Below the pieces are notes generated by a model. It was not told the origin of the DNA and did not search any database. It saw only the letters and a list, made by a program, of their open reading frames with translations. This document shows positions 48,794 through 57,260 of a stretch of DNA of 64,000 nucleotides, piece by piece (the first letter of the stretch is position 1; every line of letters begins with the position of its first letter). The DNA is from JACKHO01 sp041398745 (lineage in GTDB: Bacteria > Planctomycetota > Planctomycetia > Planctomycetales > Planctomycetaceae), in NCBI GenBank assembly GCA_041398745.1, contig JAWKUB010000015.1, forward strand, positions 10,107 to 74,106, in the 5' to 3' direction. The position numbers were made by a program, and so were the translations under genes.

Positions 48794-51700
48794 CTAATCC
48801 TTCTCCGCAACTTCCTCATTAGGATGAATTCTGAGTCGGAATCCGCTGGAGTCAAGTTCGAGCCAGCCGCCAAGTTGGTCAAACTTCATGCTGTGGAACC
48901 CATTTTGATCGGTGGGTCGATTCCAGTCCAGGAGGACCTTGCCAGTTTGCTTGTCAACGCAGGTCACACGCAACTGACGGAAAAACAGTCCGTTCGGGCG
49001 TTCAACTGTTTCACCCAGCAGTACCATCACGGGTGATTGCTCGAAGTCGGGGAGTGCCAGGACTCGGGCCGCTGCTGTCTTTTGTTGATTCTTGTCGTCC
49101 TCGTCTTGTTTCGCCTCCAGAAAGTCAGGCCCCATTGTCCACAATGCTGCTCCCGTTCGGGTGAAAGCGAAAATGGTTCCATTTGCAGGCATGGACGGCA
49201 TGCCGAGGTGCAACTGCGAAAAGCGGCCATGTTTCACTACGACATACAGGCGTTGCGGGTCGGACACAACAGAAACCGCACTTTTGGTAGACATGAGTTG
49301 CTGTGGAATTGAACCAATTTCACGTAGCTCGCCGCTTTCCAAATTCACGAGTACCAGACGACCGTCTCCTTCGAGTACCGCGACTTCGTCCGCACCAACC
49401 ATCGAGTACAAGGCCGATTTGACGAACTCCTGGCTCCAGCGCGGAGTGTTGTCGGCAAGCGACGATCGTTTCAACACATTTCCGTCGCTCGCCTCGTCCG
49501 TGTTGAGGGACAACGTGATGAGGTCTGCCCCGCGAATTTGCAGAACGTTGCCAATATTCTCCGGAGTACTCGCGGTGCCACTTTTCGTGAACATTCCATT
49601 GGTCGCGTCGCGCTGCTGAAGCGTTCCAGACTGGTCATACTGAAAAATGGTATTGCCGACGAGAATGAAACTTGACGTATTGTGGTTGTTCAGTTCACGC
49701 CACAACATCTCTCCGGTAACAGCATCCAGGACAACGATATCGCGCAATTGCAGTACAACGACAAACTCATTGGCCGCCAGTATGAAGCCATTACGGCCGC
49801 TGCTGCGAACACCATCCGAAGTCAAAAATGACGCCGCCGTTCTCATTGAAGGCATTTGCGTTCGGTAGGAGCCCCGCAGCCGCTGCGGTCCTTCATCACG
49901 CATGTTTGGGGAATAGCGCCAGAGAATTCTTTGATCTGGTACGCCAAGCGCGTGTATCACACCCTGATGTGTGACAACGGCACATGTCGAGTTGCCAGAG
50001 ACCCCCAGGCCACTACCGGTCACATGCCCCTCAAGCGACCGCAGTGGGAGAGACCAAACCAGCTCTCCGGTCTGCTTGTCCTCAATTTGCAGACGTTCCA
50101 CGTCCGCCTGGTAAAGGAAACGCCATCGTTCCGAGGTTGCGTCGACCAGCCGACTCACGCCGCGCTGACGTTGCCCTGAAGTCATGTCGACAATGAGTTC
50201 CCGGGACTGCCAAATTGACTCCCAAGCCGAGTCTGTCGACTTCCTGTTGACCGACCAGTCATCCAGATGTTCACGTGCAATGGCGCGACGATTCCTTCCA
50301 TCCACCAATTGTTCCGGCAAGTCATTTCGACTCGCCAGCTCCGACCAATACGTTAGTGCTTCCTCAGGGGCTCCGTGTGTGTCGTACAATTGGGCTATGT
50401 TGAACAGTGCTCGCAGCTTCTGTTCTGGTAAACCAACGCTGACGACACGCCGATAGCGCAGTGCCGCCTCTGTAATTTGACCAGCCAATGCCGCTGCGTC
50501 TGCCAGCTCCAGTTGCACCTGGCAACCAACCGGAAGGAAGCTGAGTGACAATGCAATTTGGTCACGACTTTTTGAACTTTCAATTGGTGTTGCGGATGCG
50601 ATCTCATTAATTGCAAGAAGAATTTGTTCTCGTTCATCTTCTGGTGCGTTTTCCAAAAGCTTTCGTAATCGTCCGCCTGAATAAGTGTCCGGCCTTGCTG
50701 AAACGCTGACTTCGTTGATGAATTCAATTGATGGCTGGGTCACGTCTTCCAGATAAATTCTCGCGGCGTCGCCAAAACGACCTGCCGTCTCAAGTCGAGC
50801 GGCAAAGAGTCGTTCAACGGTTCGTCGCTCGGAAGGACTGCGACTCAATTCGCGAAGTCGCTCTAGCGTGCCTTCGGAAATTGTTCCGTCCGGCAATACC
50901 TGCTTGCGGAGAACGTTCCACGTAACCGTCCGAAGTTGAGTCTGTTCATCGGGTTTCCATTTCCCGCTTTCTGCAATGGAGACCGAATCGATGACAGCTA
51001 GAGCCTCGTCATGCTTGTCCTGCGATATGAGCAGCTGTGCTTCACGGAGAACACGGCGAGGATTCGTTTTCCCGAGCTGACTCCATTGCGCCCGCTCCAT
51101 ATCGACCGAGGGAAATACAGCGACCGACTCGGCAGACAGGGATGCCAGTCTTCCGGACTGAATGTGAAGATTTCCCAGCCTCTGAAACTCCGTGGGATTC
51201 GGTACTGAAATCACGTTTTGAAGTTCACCACTCTGAAGATGAAATCGCCCAATTCTTCCGTCCGGCCCATCAGCAAACGGAATCAAATAATGGCCATCCA
51301 GAGCAACGCCGCGTCCACATGGTAACCCCAATTCGTCGGTAAACTTTGTTTCCCACACTGGCGCCCCGTCATCGAGGCTGTACGCCTTGAGGGCGGCGCG
51401 TGTCACAACGACCACATATTCGTTGAAAACGCCGGCCACGTACAATGCGTCTTGCTTTTGCACCTGCCAGGCGAGCTTTCCTTCTCCATCAAGACAAATG
51501 AGCGACGGTTGGATGGAATTGAATTCGTCGGGCAACTCGGTCGGAGTCAGCAGAATGCGGTCGCCACCCACAATGGGTGGTTGCGGCCCCCAACGCTGGA
51601 GCAGTGGCTGCACAGAGTTCATGGTGTAGCCGCTCCGGAAGCGCCGGCGCTGCGTGTCGTGCGGCGGGTAGCGATAGACCCAGCTGATCGAGTGCGAATA

Positions 51701-53356
51701 GGCGTCGAGTGCCACGAGCCAACCAACACCCGTGGGGCAAAGAATTTGGCCGTTGGCGACAACTGGTTGGCACCGCCACATTCGTCTCACGGGATCTTCC
51801 GCCAGAGGACGTCCGGCAGTTGCCACGAGTTGGTTCCACAGTGGTTCCCCGGTGCTGGGCGAAAGCGCATAGAGTTGGATTTCCCCTCTGAAATCAGCGA
51901 GAACAAGTAACTGATTCTCAAAAAGGATGGGCGCTCCCAGGAAGTACGCCCCCGCCAACGGACGCGAAAAGAGAGGTTCGATTTCGGGGCCACCGACCGA
52001 CCACAATCGGCGTCCCGAGGTAGCCTGTCTGCATACGAGTTCATTGACGGCCCATGCGGGACTTTCCTGACCGGCATTTTGACGTTGCCAGTAATAGTTG
52101 TAGGAAAGCGACTCGAGCGGATTCTGACGTTCGATAGAATATAGCCGCCCTCCATCTGCCGTCATGCCGGAAGTCACCGCGTCTCGAAAGAGTGCCGTCC
52201 CCAACGGATGATGATCCAACCGGGAGAATTCGTAGTCTTCGACGTACTGGGAATTCTGCCAGAGGTTTGAATCGGAGAATTCCGTATTGCTGACAAGCCG
52301 TGACTCAAGGTTGTCATCGGGAAGGTTCTGCCAAACCAATTCACCGGTAGTAATACTTCTTGCTTTAATCCCGGCGAGGTCGCGGTAAATCATGAGGTCG
52401 CCAGCAAACACCGCCTGCGACATGGGCAGAATGCCACGGCGACTGTCGGCCAAGTCGCGTTCCAGACGACCAACCTGTTCCTCGATGTGAAAACGCGCAA
52501 TTCGCTTCGCACTCCATGCAGGAATGAGCAGCGGGGTACCCATTTCGTTAGCGGAAACTGGCTCCTCAGAGCGAATTTCTCGGCCAGCCAGCCATGCGTC
52601 TGGGGTCGTAGAGTCGGCTGTCCCTACGACCGCTTGCCAGCCCGGAGTCTGGTTCAATAGTTTAACCGCCACGTCAATTTCCGATATCATTGCGAGGCAA
52701 ACGGCCAGGCGAATCGATTCGGTGGGATGATCGCGCCCGGGAAACTCTTCGAGCAGACGAGCCGCTGATTCAACGTCCCCCCGGGCGATCAATAGCGAAA
52801 TCAAATGTCGCCGCGCTTCCATTCCGGCGGGAAGCACACCGAACCGACGGACTGCTTCGTGAAGCAGCGACTCATCCTGGTTTTTGAGCCCATCATTCAA
52901 GATTCGCTCGGCCAACGGACCAAAACGGCTCTGATAGCTGCGTCGGCCCGGTTCGGGCAAATCGCGCAGCATGTCACTGGCAATTCGCCTTAACGAGGAC
53001 CATTCCTTTCGGCCCCGCCCAAAAATGAGCGAATCCTGTGGTTGATCGAGCAGAAACTGCAGCACTTCAACGGCGTCATTCCATCGCTCGCTGCGAATAT
53101 ATCGTTCTGCCTCACTCAGTCGGCGGGCGTTGTCGGGATTTTGAGGAGTGCGAATGTCGAATGCATCGCGTCCATTACGGCCATTGATTTCCTCTTCACC
53201 CCGGATTGACTTGTCGATGTTGTTGAACAGTCGATTGAGGGGATTTTGAGGCTGTTGCTGGCTGAAGGCAACACCTGACATACATGCAGCAAAGGCCACC
53301 GCGAACACGGCGTTCCGCGGAAATCGACTGCTGCGATTCTCAAATCGCCGTGACAT
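48794..53356 (-). CDS. Large exported PQQ-propeller (BamB-like) protein with helical repeat region
   Basis: 1520 residues; ATG with AAGGAG upstream. Signal peptide ends near GVAFSQQQ (~33). Residues ~75-230 are alpha-helical, TPR-like (SEAERYIRSERWNDAVEVL). Residues ~300-780 form a PQQ/WD-type beta-propeller (LIYRDLAGIKARSITTGELVW, RQATSGRRLWSVGG, YALSPSTGEPLWNQLV, YSLDDGAPVWETKF). A second helical region (~800-1060; AREHLDDWS at its end) separates it from a second propeller (~1080-1510; LQIEDKQTGELVWSLPL, VVLDAVTGEMLWREL, TCVDKQTGKVLLDWNRP). Such proteins are common in planctomycetes; BamB-like scaffolding is a fold analogy, not a function. It is last in a minus-strand series after the epimerase and permease genes. 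Confidence 0.85.
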   Translation of the reverse strand: MSRRFENRSSRFPRNAVFAVAFAACMSGVAFSQQQPQNPLNRLFNNIDKSIRGEEEINGRNGRDAFDIRTPQNPDNARRLSEAERYIRSERWNDAVEVLQFLLDQPQDSLIFGRGRKEWSSLRRIASDMLRDLPEPGRRSYQSRFGPLAERILNDGLKNQDESLLHEAVRRFGVLPAGMEARRHLISLLIARGDVESAARLLEEFPGRDHPTESIRLAVCLAMISEIDVAVKLLNQTPGWQAVVGTADSTTPDAWLAGREIRSEEPVSANEMGTPLLIPAWSAKRIARFHIEEQVGRLERDLADSRRGILPMSQAVFAGDLMIYRDLAGIKARSITTGELVWQNLPDDNLESRLVSNTEFSDSNLWQNSQYVEDYEFSRLDHHPLGTALFRDAVTSGMTADGGRLYSIERQNPLESLSYNYYWQRQNAGQESPAWAVNELVCRQATSGRRLWSVGGPEIEPLFSRPLAGAYFLGAPILFENQLLVLADFRGEIQLYALSPSTGEPLWNQLVATAGRPLAEDPVRRMWRCQPVVANGQILCPTGVGWLVALDAYSHSISWVYRYPPHDTQRRRFRSGYTMNSVQPLLQRWGPQPPIVGGDRILLTPTELPDEFNSIQPSLICLDGEGKLAWQVQKQDALYVAGVFNEYVVVVTRAALKAYSLDDGAPVWETKFTDELGLPCGRGVALDGHYLIPFADGPDGRIGRFHLQSGELQNVISVPNPTEFQRLGNLHIQSGRLASLSAESVAVFPSVDMERAQWSQLGKTNPRRVLREAQLLISQDKHDEALAVIDSVSIAESGKWKPDEQTQLRTVTWNVLRKQVLPDGTISEGTLERLRELSRSPSERRTVERLFAARLETAGRFGDAARIYLEDVTQPSIEFINEVSVSARPDTYSGGRLRKLLENAPEDEREQILLAINEIASATPIESSKSRDQIALSLSFLPVGCQVQLELADAAALAGQITEAALRYRRVVSVGLPEQKLRALFNIAQLYDTHGAPEEALTYWSELASRNDLPEQLVDGRNRRAIAREHLDDWSVNRKSTDSAWESIWQSRELIVDMTSGQRQRGVSRLVDATSERWRFLYQADVERLQIEDKQTGELVWSLPLRSLEGHVTGSGLGVSGNSTCAVVTHQGVIHALGVPDQRILWRYSPNMRDEGPQRLRGSYRTQMPSMRTAASFLTSDGVRSSGRNGFILAANEFVVVLQLRDIVVLDAVTGEMLWRELNNHNTSSFILVGNTIFQYDQSGTLQQRDATNGMFTKSGTASTPENIGNVLQIRGADLITLSLNTDEASDGNVLKRSSLADNTPRWSQEFVKSALYSMVGADEVAVLEGDGRLVLVNLESGELREIGSIPQQLMSTKSAVSVVSDPQRLYVVVKHGRFSQLHLGMPSMPANGTIFAFTRTGAALWTMGPDFLEAKQDEDDKNQQKTAAARVLALPDFEQSPVMVLLGETVERPNGLFFRQLRVTCVDKQTGKVLLDWNRPTDQNGFHSMKFDQLGGWLELDSSGFRLRIHPNEEVAEKD

Positions 53357-53499
53357 CCCCCACTCCTTCTCAGGGCCGTTAACTTTCCCAGTACTTTAAG
53401 GATACCGCACGGCATGCTGAGAGGGGAGCCTGTTTCCCGCGTGAATCGATTCCATAACCCAGCTCAGCCCCAAATGGCCATCCCGCCGCATTCGACAAA

Positions 53500-55029
53500 T
53501 CAATCAGTTGCCCGCCGTACGAGCATTCGTCCAATCCACAAATGCAGCACAACGGACAGACACAATGCGAACAATCCGCTCACGGTGACCACTGACTTGC
53601 CCCATGTGTTCGGCGAGGGCGCCATCATGAACGTGAACGCCACGTAAATCCCCAGCGTCAACGCTGTGAAGAGAATGGCAATAGGCCACGCCGCCCAGTC
53701 GACAGTCACGGAAAAGAACGCGCTGAGATACCATCCCCAGATGATGAGTCCGACCGCGAGAACGGAGAGCACCCAGAATGTGTCGTCATTCAGGTTGCTG
53801 CTCCACTCTTCCACTGAAAGCGCGGCCCCCACCAGAAGACAAATCGTGACCGGCAACATGGCGATTAAGATTCCCGCAAGCCGTGCATGCGCAATACTGC
53901 CGACTGTTCTCGGCAACTGGCACAGTGTTCCCCATGTTCGCTCCTTGAGTTCACCGCGGAATGACTGACTGGCCAGAATGGCTCCTTCAATGACGAGCCC
54001 CCAAATGGACCAGACGAGCATGGCGAGTCCCAACTCCTCCCAGACGCGCGTGACGAATCCCAATTCCTCCCGGATGCTGGAGAATCTTGAATCAGATTTG
54101 AAGATTGAGAAATACAACACGATTGGCCCCACAATGTGAATGAAACAACGAGCGAAAATGTAGCGCCATCCCCCGGCCACGTGCATGAATCCCTGCCACA
54201 CCAGCGGTGCCGCTGACCATGCTCGACGCGGTTGGGAAGAACGTGTCATCCCCAACAGGCGGCGGAAACTGGCCCGCTTTGTCTGGATATCCATTTCTCG
54301 GCTTGGATCGAATAATGCCCAGGCCAAGGCCAGCAACGCAAATCCCACCGCCGCATTCACGAATACCTGCAAAGAAAAGGGACTCTCACCAAACGTACTG
54401 TTAAGGATGTTCGGCAGTCGAAAGCAGGCCAGGAATTCATACCAGACTGGAAACGTCACCGCTGAACGCATCGACAAATAAAACCCCGAGTGCAACAGCA
54501 CGAGCACCACAGTGGCAACAGAAGCGGCCTGAGATGACGTACGGCTCAGCACGGAGCACAATAGACCAAGAGCCCCCACCATGAATAGATGTGCAACCAA
54601 GGCGACGAAAACCGCGATAATTTGTACCCAGCGCACGCCGCCTAAGGTGGCGCACATGAGCGTGAATGGGAATTGAACCAACAGTAACAGTACTGCGGTC
54701 CACATGCGCGGCAGCCATTTTCCTGAGAGAATGGACGGGCGGCTCATCCCTGCAATGACCAGCAGGCCGAGGGTTCGTTCTTCATATTCCTCGGCAATGG
54801 CCGTCGCGAAGAACGTCGCACTGGCCATGGTCAGGAAAATGTAATTGTAGGTGACGAGCCAGCCGAACAACTGCAGACCCGGTGCAGTCGTGAGATTGTT
54901 ATTCCACTGCAGAATTCCAATTGTGAGCAGAAAAAGTGCTGGCAGTGCCGCACGGAACAGGTGCGATTTGATATCGCGAGCATCGACCAGAAAGGCTCGC
55001 AATGCCAATGTCAGTGTTCCAGCAACCAT
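53500..55029 (-). CDS. ABC-2 type transporter permease
   Basis: 509 residues with about twelve hydrophobic segments in two halves separated by a basic loop (~255-285, MDIQTKRASFRRLLG). EEYEERTLGLLVIAGMSRPSILSGKWLPR near 80-108 is the typical ABC-2 permease motif; the second half repeats it weakly (SQSFRGELKERTWGTLCQLPRT). So it looks like a tandem duplication of a six-helix permease. No ATP-binding subunit lies in this window, so its ATPase is encoded elsewhere, or it is an orphan. It starts 48 bp after the end of the epimerase gene, possibly one transcription unit with it. Substrate unknown. Confidence 0.75.
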   Translation of the reverse strand: MVAGTLTLALRAFLVDARDIKSHLFRAALPALFLLTIGILQWNNNLTTAPGLQLFGWLVTYNYIFLTMASATFFATAIAEEYEERTLGLLVIAGMSRPSILSGKWLPRMWTAVLLLLVQFPFTLMCATLGGVRWVQIIAVFVALVAHLFMVGALGLLCSVLSRTSSQAASVATVVLVLLHSGFYLSMRSAVTFPVWYEFLACFRLPNILNSTFGESPFSLQVFVNAAVGFALLALAWALFDPSREMDIQTKRASFRRLLGMTRSSQPRRAWSAAPLVWQGFMHVAGGWRYIFARCFIHIVGPIVLYFSIFKSDSRFSSIREELGFVTRVWEELGLAMLVWSIWGLVIEGAILASQSFRGELKERTWGTLCQLPRTVGSIAHARLAGILIAMLPVTICLLVGAALSVEEWSSNLNDDTFWVLSVLAVGLIIWGWYLSAFFSVTVDWAAWPIAILFTALTLGIYVAFTFMMAPSPNTWGKSVVTVSGLFALCLSVVLHLWIGRMLVRRATD

Positions 55030-55077
55030 TCTTTTCCCAACTCTCCAAGACTCCCGAATGTTCGCCGCACCTGACGA

Positions 55078-56046
55078 TTACTTGACCGCTCTTTTCCATC
55101 GGATGATGTCATCCAGAATTTCGCCCAAGGAACGTGTCGGCGACTTTCCGAGAGTGTTTCGCAACTTGTCGACATTGGGCACACGACGACGGACGTCTTC
55201 AAAGTCGGATCCGTACGCTTCCTGATACGGTACGTGCACAATTTCCACACTGGGATTCACACGGGCAATCACTTCCTCGGCCAGTTGCCGAATGCTGACG
55301 GGCACATCACTCCCAATGTTGAAGATTTCGCCGGCAGCCGACGGCGTTTCCATGAGACTGTACACGCAGTCGACGACTTCCTCGACGTGTCCAAAGCAGC
55401 GGACCTGGGCACCATCATCAAAGACTTGAAGGGGACCGCCCGACATTGCCTGATCGACAAATCGCGGCACGACCATGCCGTAGTGTCCGACCTGTCGTGG
55501 ACCGACGACGTTGAAGAATCGACCAATGACTACCGGCAAACCAAACTTCCTGTGATATGCCAGCGCCAGAAATTCATCAATGGCCTTCGAACATCCGTAC
55601 GCCCACCGGGGCCGCGACGTTGGACCGAACAGCAAATCTTCGTCTTCCGTCCAACGTTCTTTGGGATTCTTCCCATACACTTCGCTGGTCGACGCCAGAA
55701 AGAATCGACAATTGGTTTGCAGCGCGAGCTTCAGTAACCACTCGGTGGGATAAATGTTCGTTTCAATGGTGTGGGCGGGATCATCAGCAACAAGCTTCAC
55801 GCCCACCGCCGCCGCGAGGTGATACACCACGTCAACGCCACGCATGAGGTCGGCCAGCAGCATTTGGTCGGTAATTGAACCGACCTGCACGTCCAGATTC
55901 GGATGATCGGCGACGGCGGCCAAGTTGTCCTGTTGCCCGGTCGCCATATTGTCCAGCACGGTCACGTGGTGCCCATCGGCCAGCAGCCTGGGCGTAAGGT
56001 GGCTCCCAATGAATCCCGCACCGCCAGTAACCAGACATTTTGCCAT
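55078..56046 (-). CDS. NAD-dependent sugar-nucleotide epimerase/dehydratase
   Basis: 322 residues. Extended short-chain dehydrogenase: Rossmann start CLVTGGAGFIGSHL (GxxGxxG), DNMATG, VYHLAAAVGVK, the active-site triad from STSEVYG (Ser) and WAYGCSKAIDEF (YxxxK), then RFFNVVGPRQVGHYGMVVPRFV and VRCFGHVEEVVDCVYSLM, which are UDP-glucose 4-epimerase or UDP-glucuronate decarboxylase-like. It should act on a nucleotide sugar in the cytoplasm, perhaps for envelope polysaccharide. Substrate cannot be settled from sequence. It heads the minus-strand series epimerase - permease - PQQ protein. Confidence 0.9.
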   Translation of the reverse strand: MAKCLVTGGAGFIGSHLTPRLLADGHHVTVLDNMATGQQDNLAAVADHPNLDVQVGSITDQMLLADLMRGVDVVYHLAAAVGVKLVADDPAHTIETNIYPTEWLLKLALQTNCRFFLASTSEVYGKNPKERWTEDEDLLFGPTSRPRWAYGCSKAIDEFLALAYHRKFGLPVVIGRFFNVVGPRQVGHYGMVVPRFVDQAMSGGPLQVFDDGAQVRCFGHVEEVVDCVYSLMETPSAAGEIFNIGSDVPVSIRQLAEEVIARVNPSVEIVHVPYQEAYGSDFEDVRRRVPNVDKLRNTLGKSPTRSLGEILDDIIRWKRAVK

Positions 56047-56200
56047 ATGTATAAACTCCCCAGGCGCGCATGCGCAAAAGCGTCGATGGTATCCGAACCG
56101 ACCCGATGTGCAAACTGGGTCAGGAATTACGTGCGCGACGGGTATGGCAATGGATTGTGGCTTTTGGTTTCAGGTGGTTTGCCAGTAGGTTTTCCAGTGG

Positions 56201-57097
56201 TTGGTGTACATGATTGAGCAGAGTTCGGCCATGCGGTTGACGCGGCGCACGCGCCAGCGGGCGGCGTTGGATTCGGGGCTCACGCAACTGAGGGAGGCTT
56301 TGGGCCGACCGCACTGTTGCGGTCGGCCCATGCGAACACACTCACGCCGCGTGCGGACCGTGATGAGTCACTCGGGCGAAGTGACGTATGAACGGACGCG
56401 GTATTGCTACCGGGAATGTCGCTGTTGGCAAACACCGGTGGATGCGGTGGTCTGTTGTGGATCACATCGAATGACGCGCTTACTCGGACGCAATGCCACC
56501 CAACTCGCAGCGATCGAACACTTCACCCACCGCGAACAACTCATGGCCGATCAACATGGTGTGCACCTTGGTCACGACACGTTGTGGCACTTGGCTTTGG
56601 ACGTGGCGGAGTGCTCGCAAAGCTGCGACTGGCGGAAGTCGAGTTGCGTCAATTGCATCTCTGGGCGGCGGAAAATGCACCGCAGCCGCTGGTGAGTCTA
56701 CAACGCGTTTACATCAGTTGTGATGGCATTCTTTATGGTACCAACGAGGTGGAATCACCAGGGGATCTCCAGCAAAAATGGTGGCAGCGGGGTGCTGCAG
56801 TTGCTCGAACGATATCGATCCAGCCCCGGCGATTCACTTCCAGAGGCCGTTCAGAAGCTGAGTAACTACATTCGCGGCAGACTGGCGGAAACGGACTACT
56901 CGCGTTTTCGGTTTCGCGGCTGGACGATTGGAAGCGGGATGGTGGAGTCCTCGGCGAAACAACTCGTGGGCCCGCGGCTCAAAGGCCCCGGTATGCACTG
57001 GAGCCGCGCCGGCGCCACCGCCGTGACAGCCCTCCGCTGCGCCTACCTCAACGGCCACTGGCACCAAACCTGGCAAAACCTCACACTCACCGGATAA
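56201..57097 (+). pseudogene. ISKra4-type transposase remnant
   Basis: The homology lies in three pieces. An N-terminal zinc-binding part (CCGRPMRTHSRRVRTVMSHS, GEVTYERTRYCYREC) is in the first frame to about 56610. The next piece (LRLAEVELRQLHLWAAENAP, YISCDGILYGTNEVE with the first catalytic Asp) is one frame over. The C-terminal piece (SGVLQLLERYRSS, GWTIGSGMVESSAKQLVGPR, LKGPGMHWSRAGATAVTALR, with the catalytic Glu) returns to the first frame from about 56785. The stretch between the first and last pieces, about 100 residues with the second catalytic Asp (AADG), is deleted. Two frameshifts plus a deletion: dead. Right-end candidate GGACGCACCC lies at about 57116. Confidence 0.8.
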
Positions 57098-57260
57098 AAC
57101 CGCCACCATCCATCGGACGCACCCTCGAACACTGACATGCTCAATGGCGACGGTTTATCTTGCGGTGCATAGAGCGCAGCCGCTACTCTCTTCATTTAAT
57201 CCATTGACTTTGATGCGACTTCGGGTCGAATGGGATCGGACTCCGCGAAATGGAAGTGCA

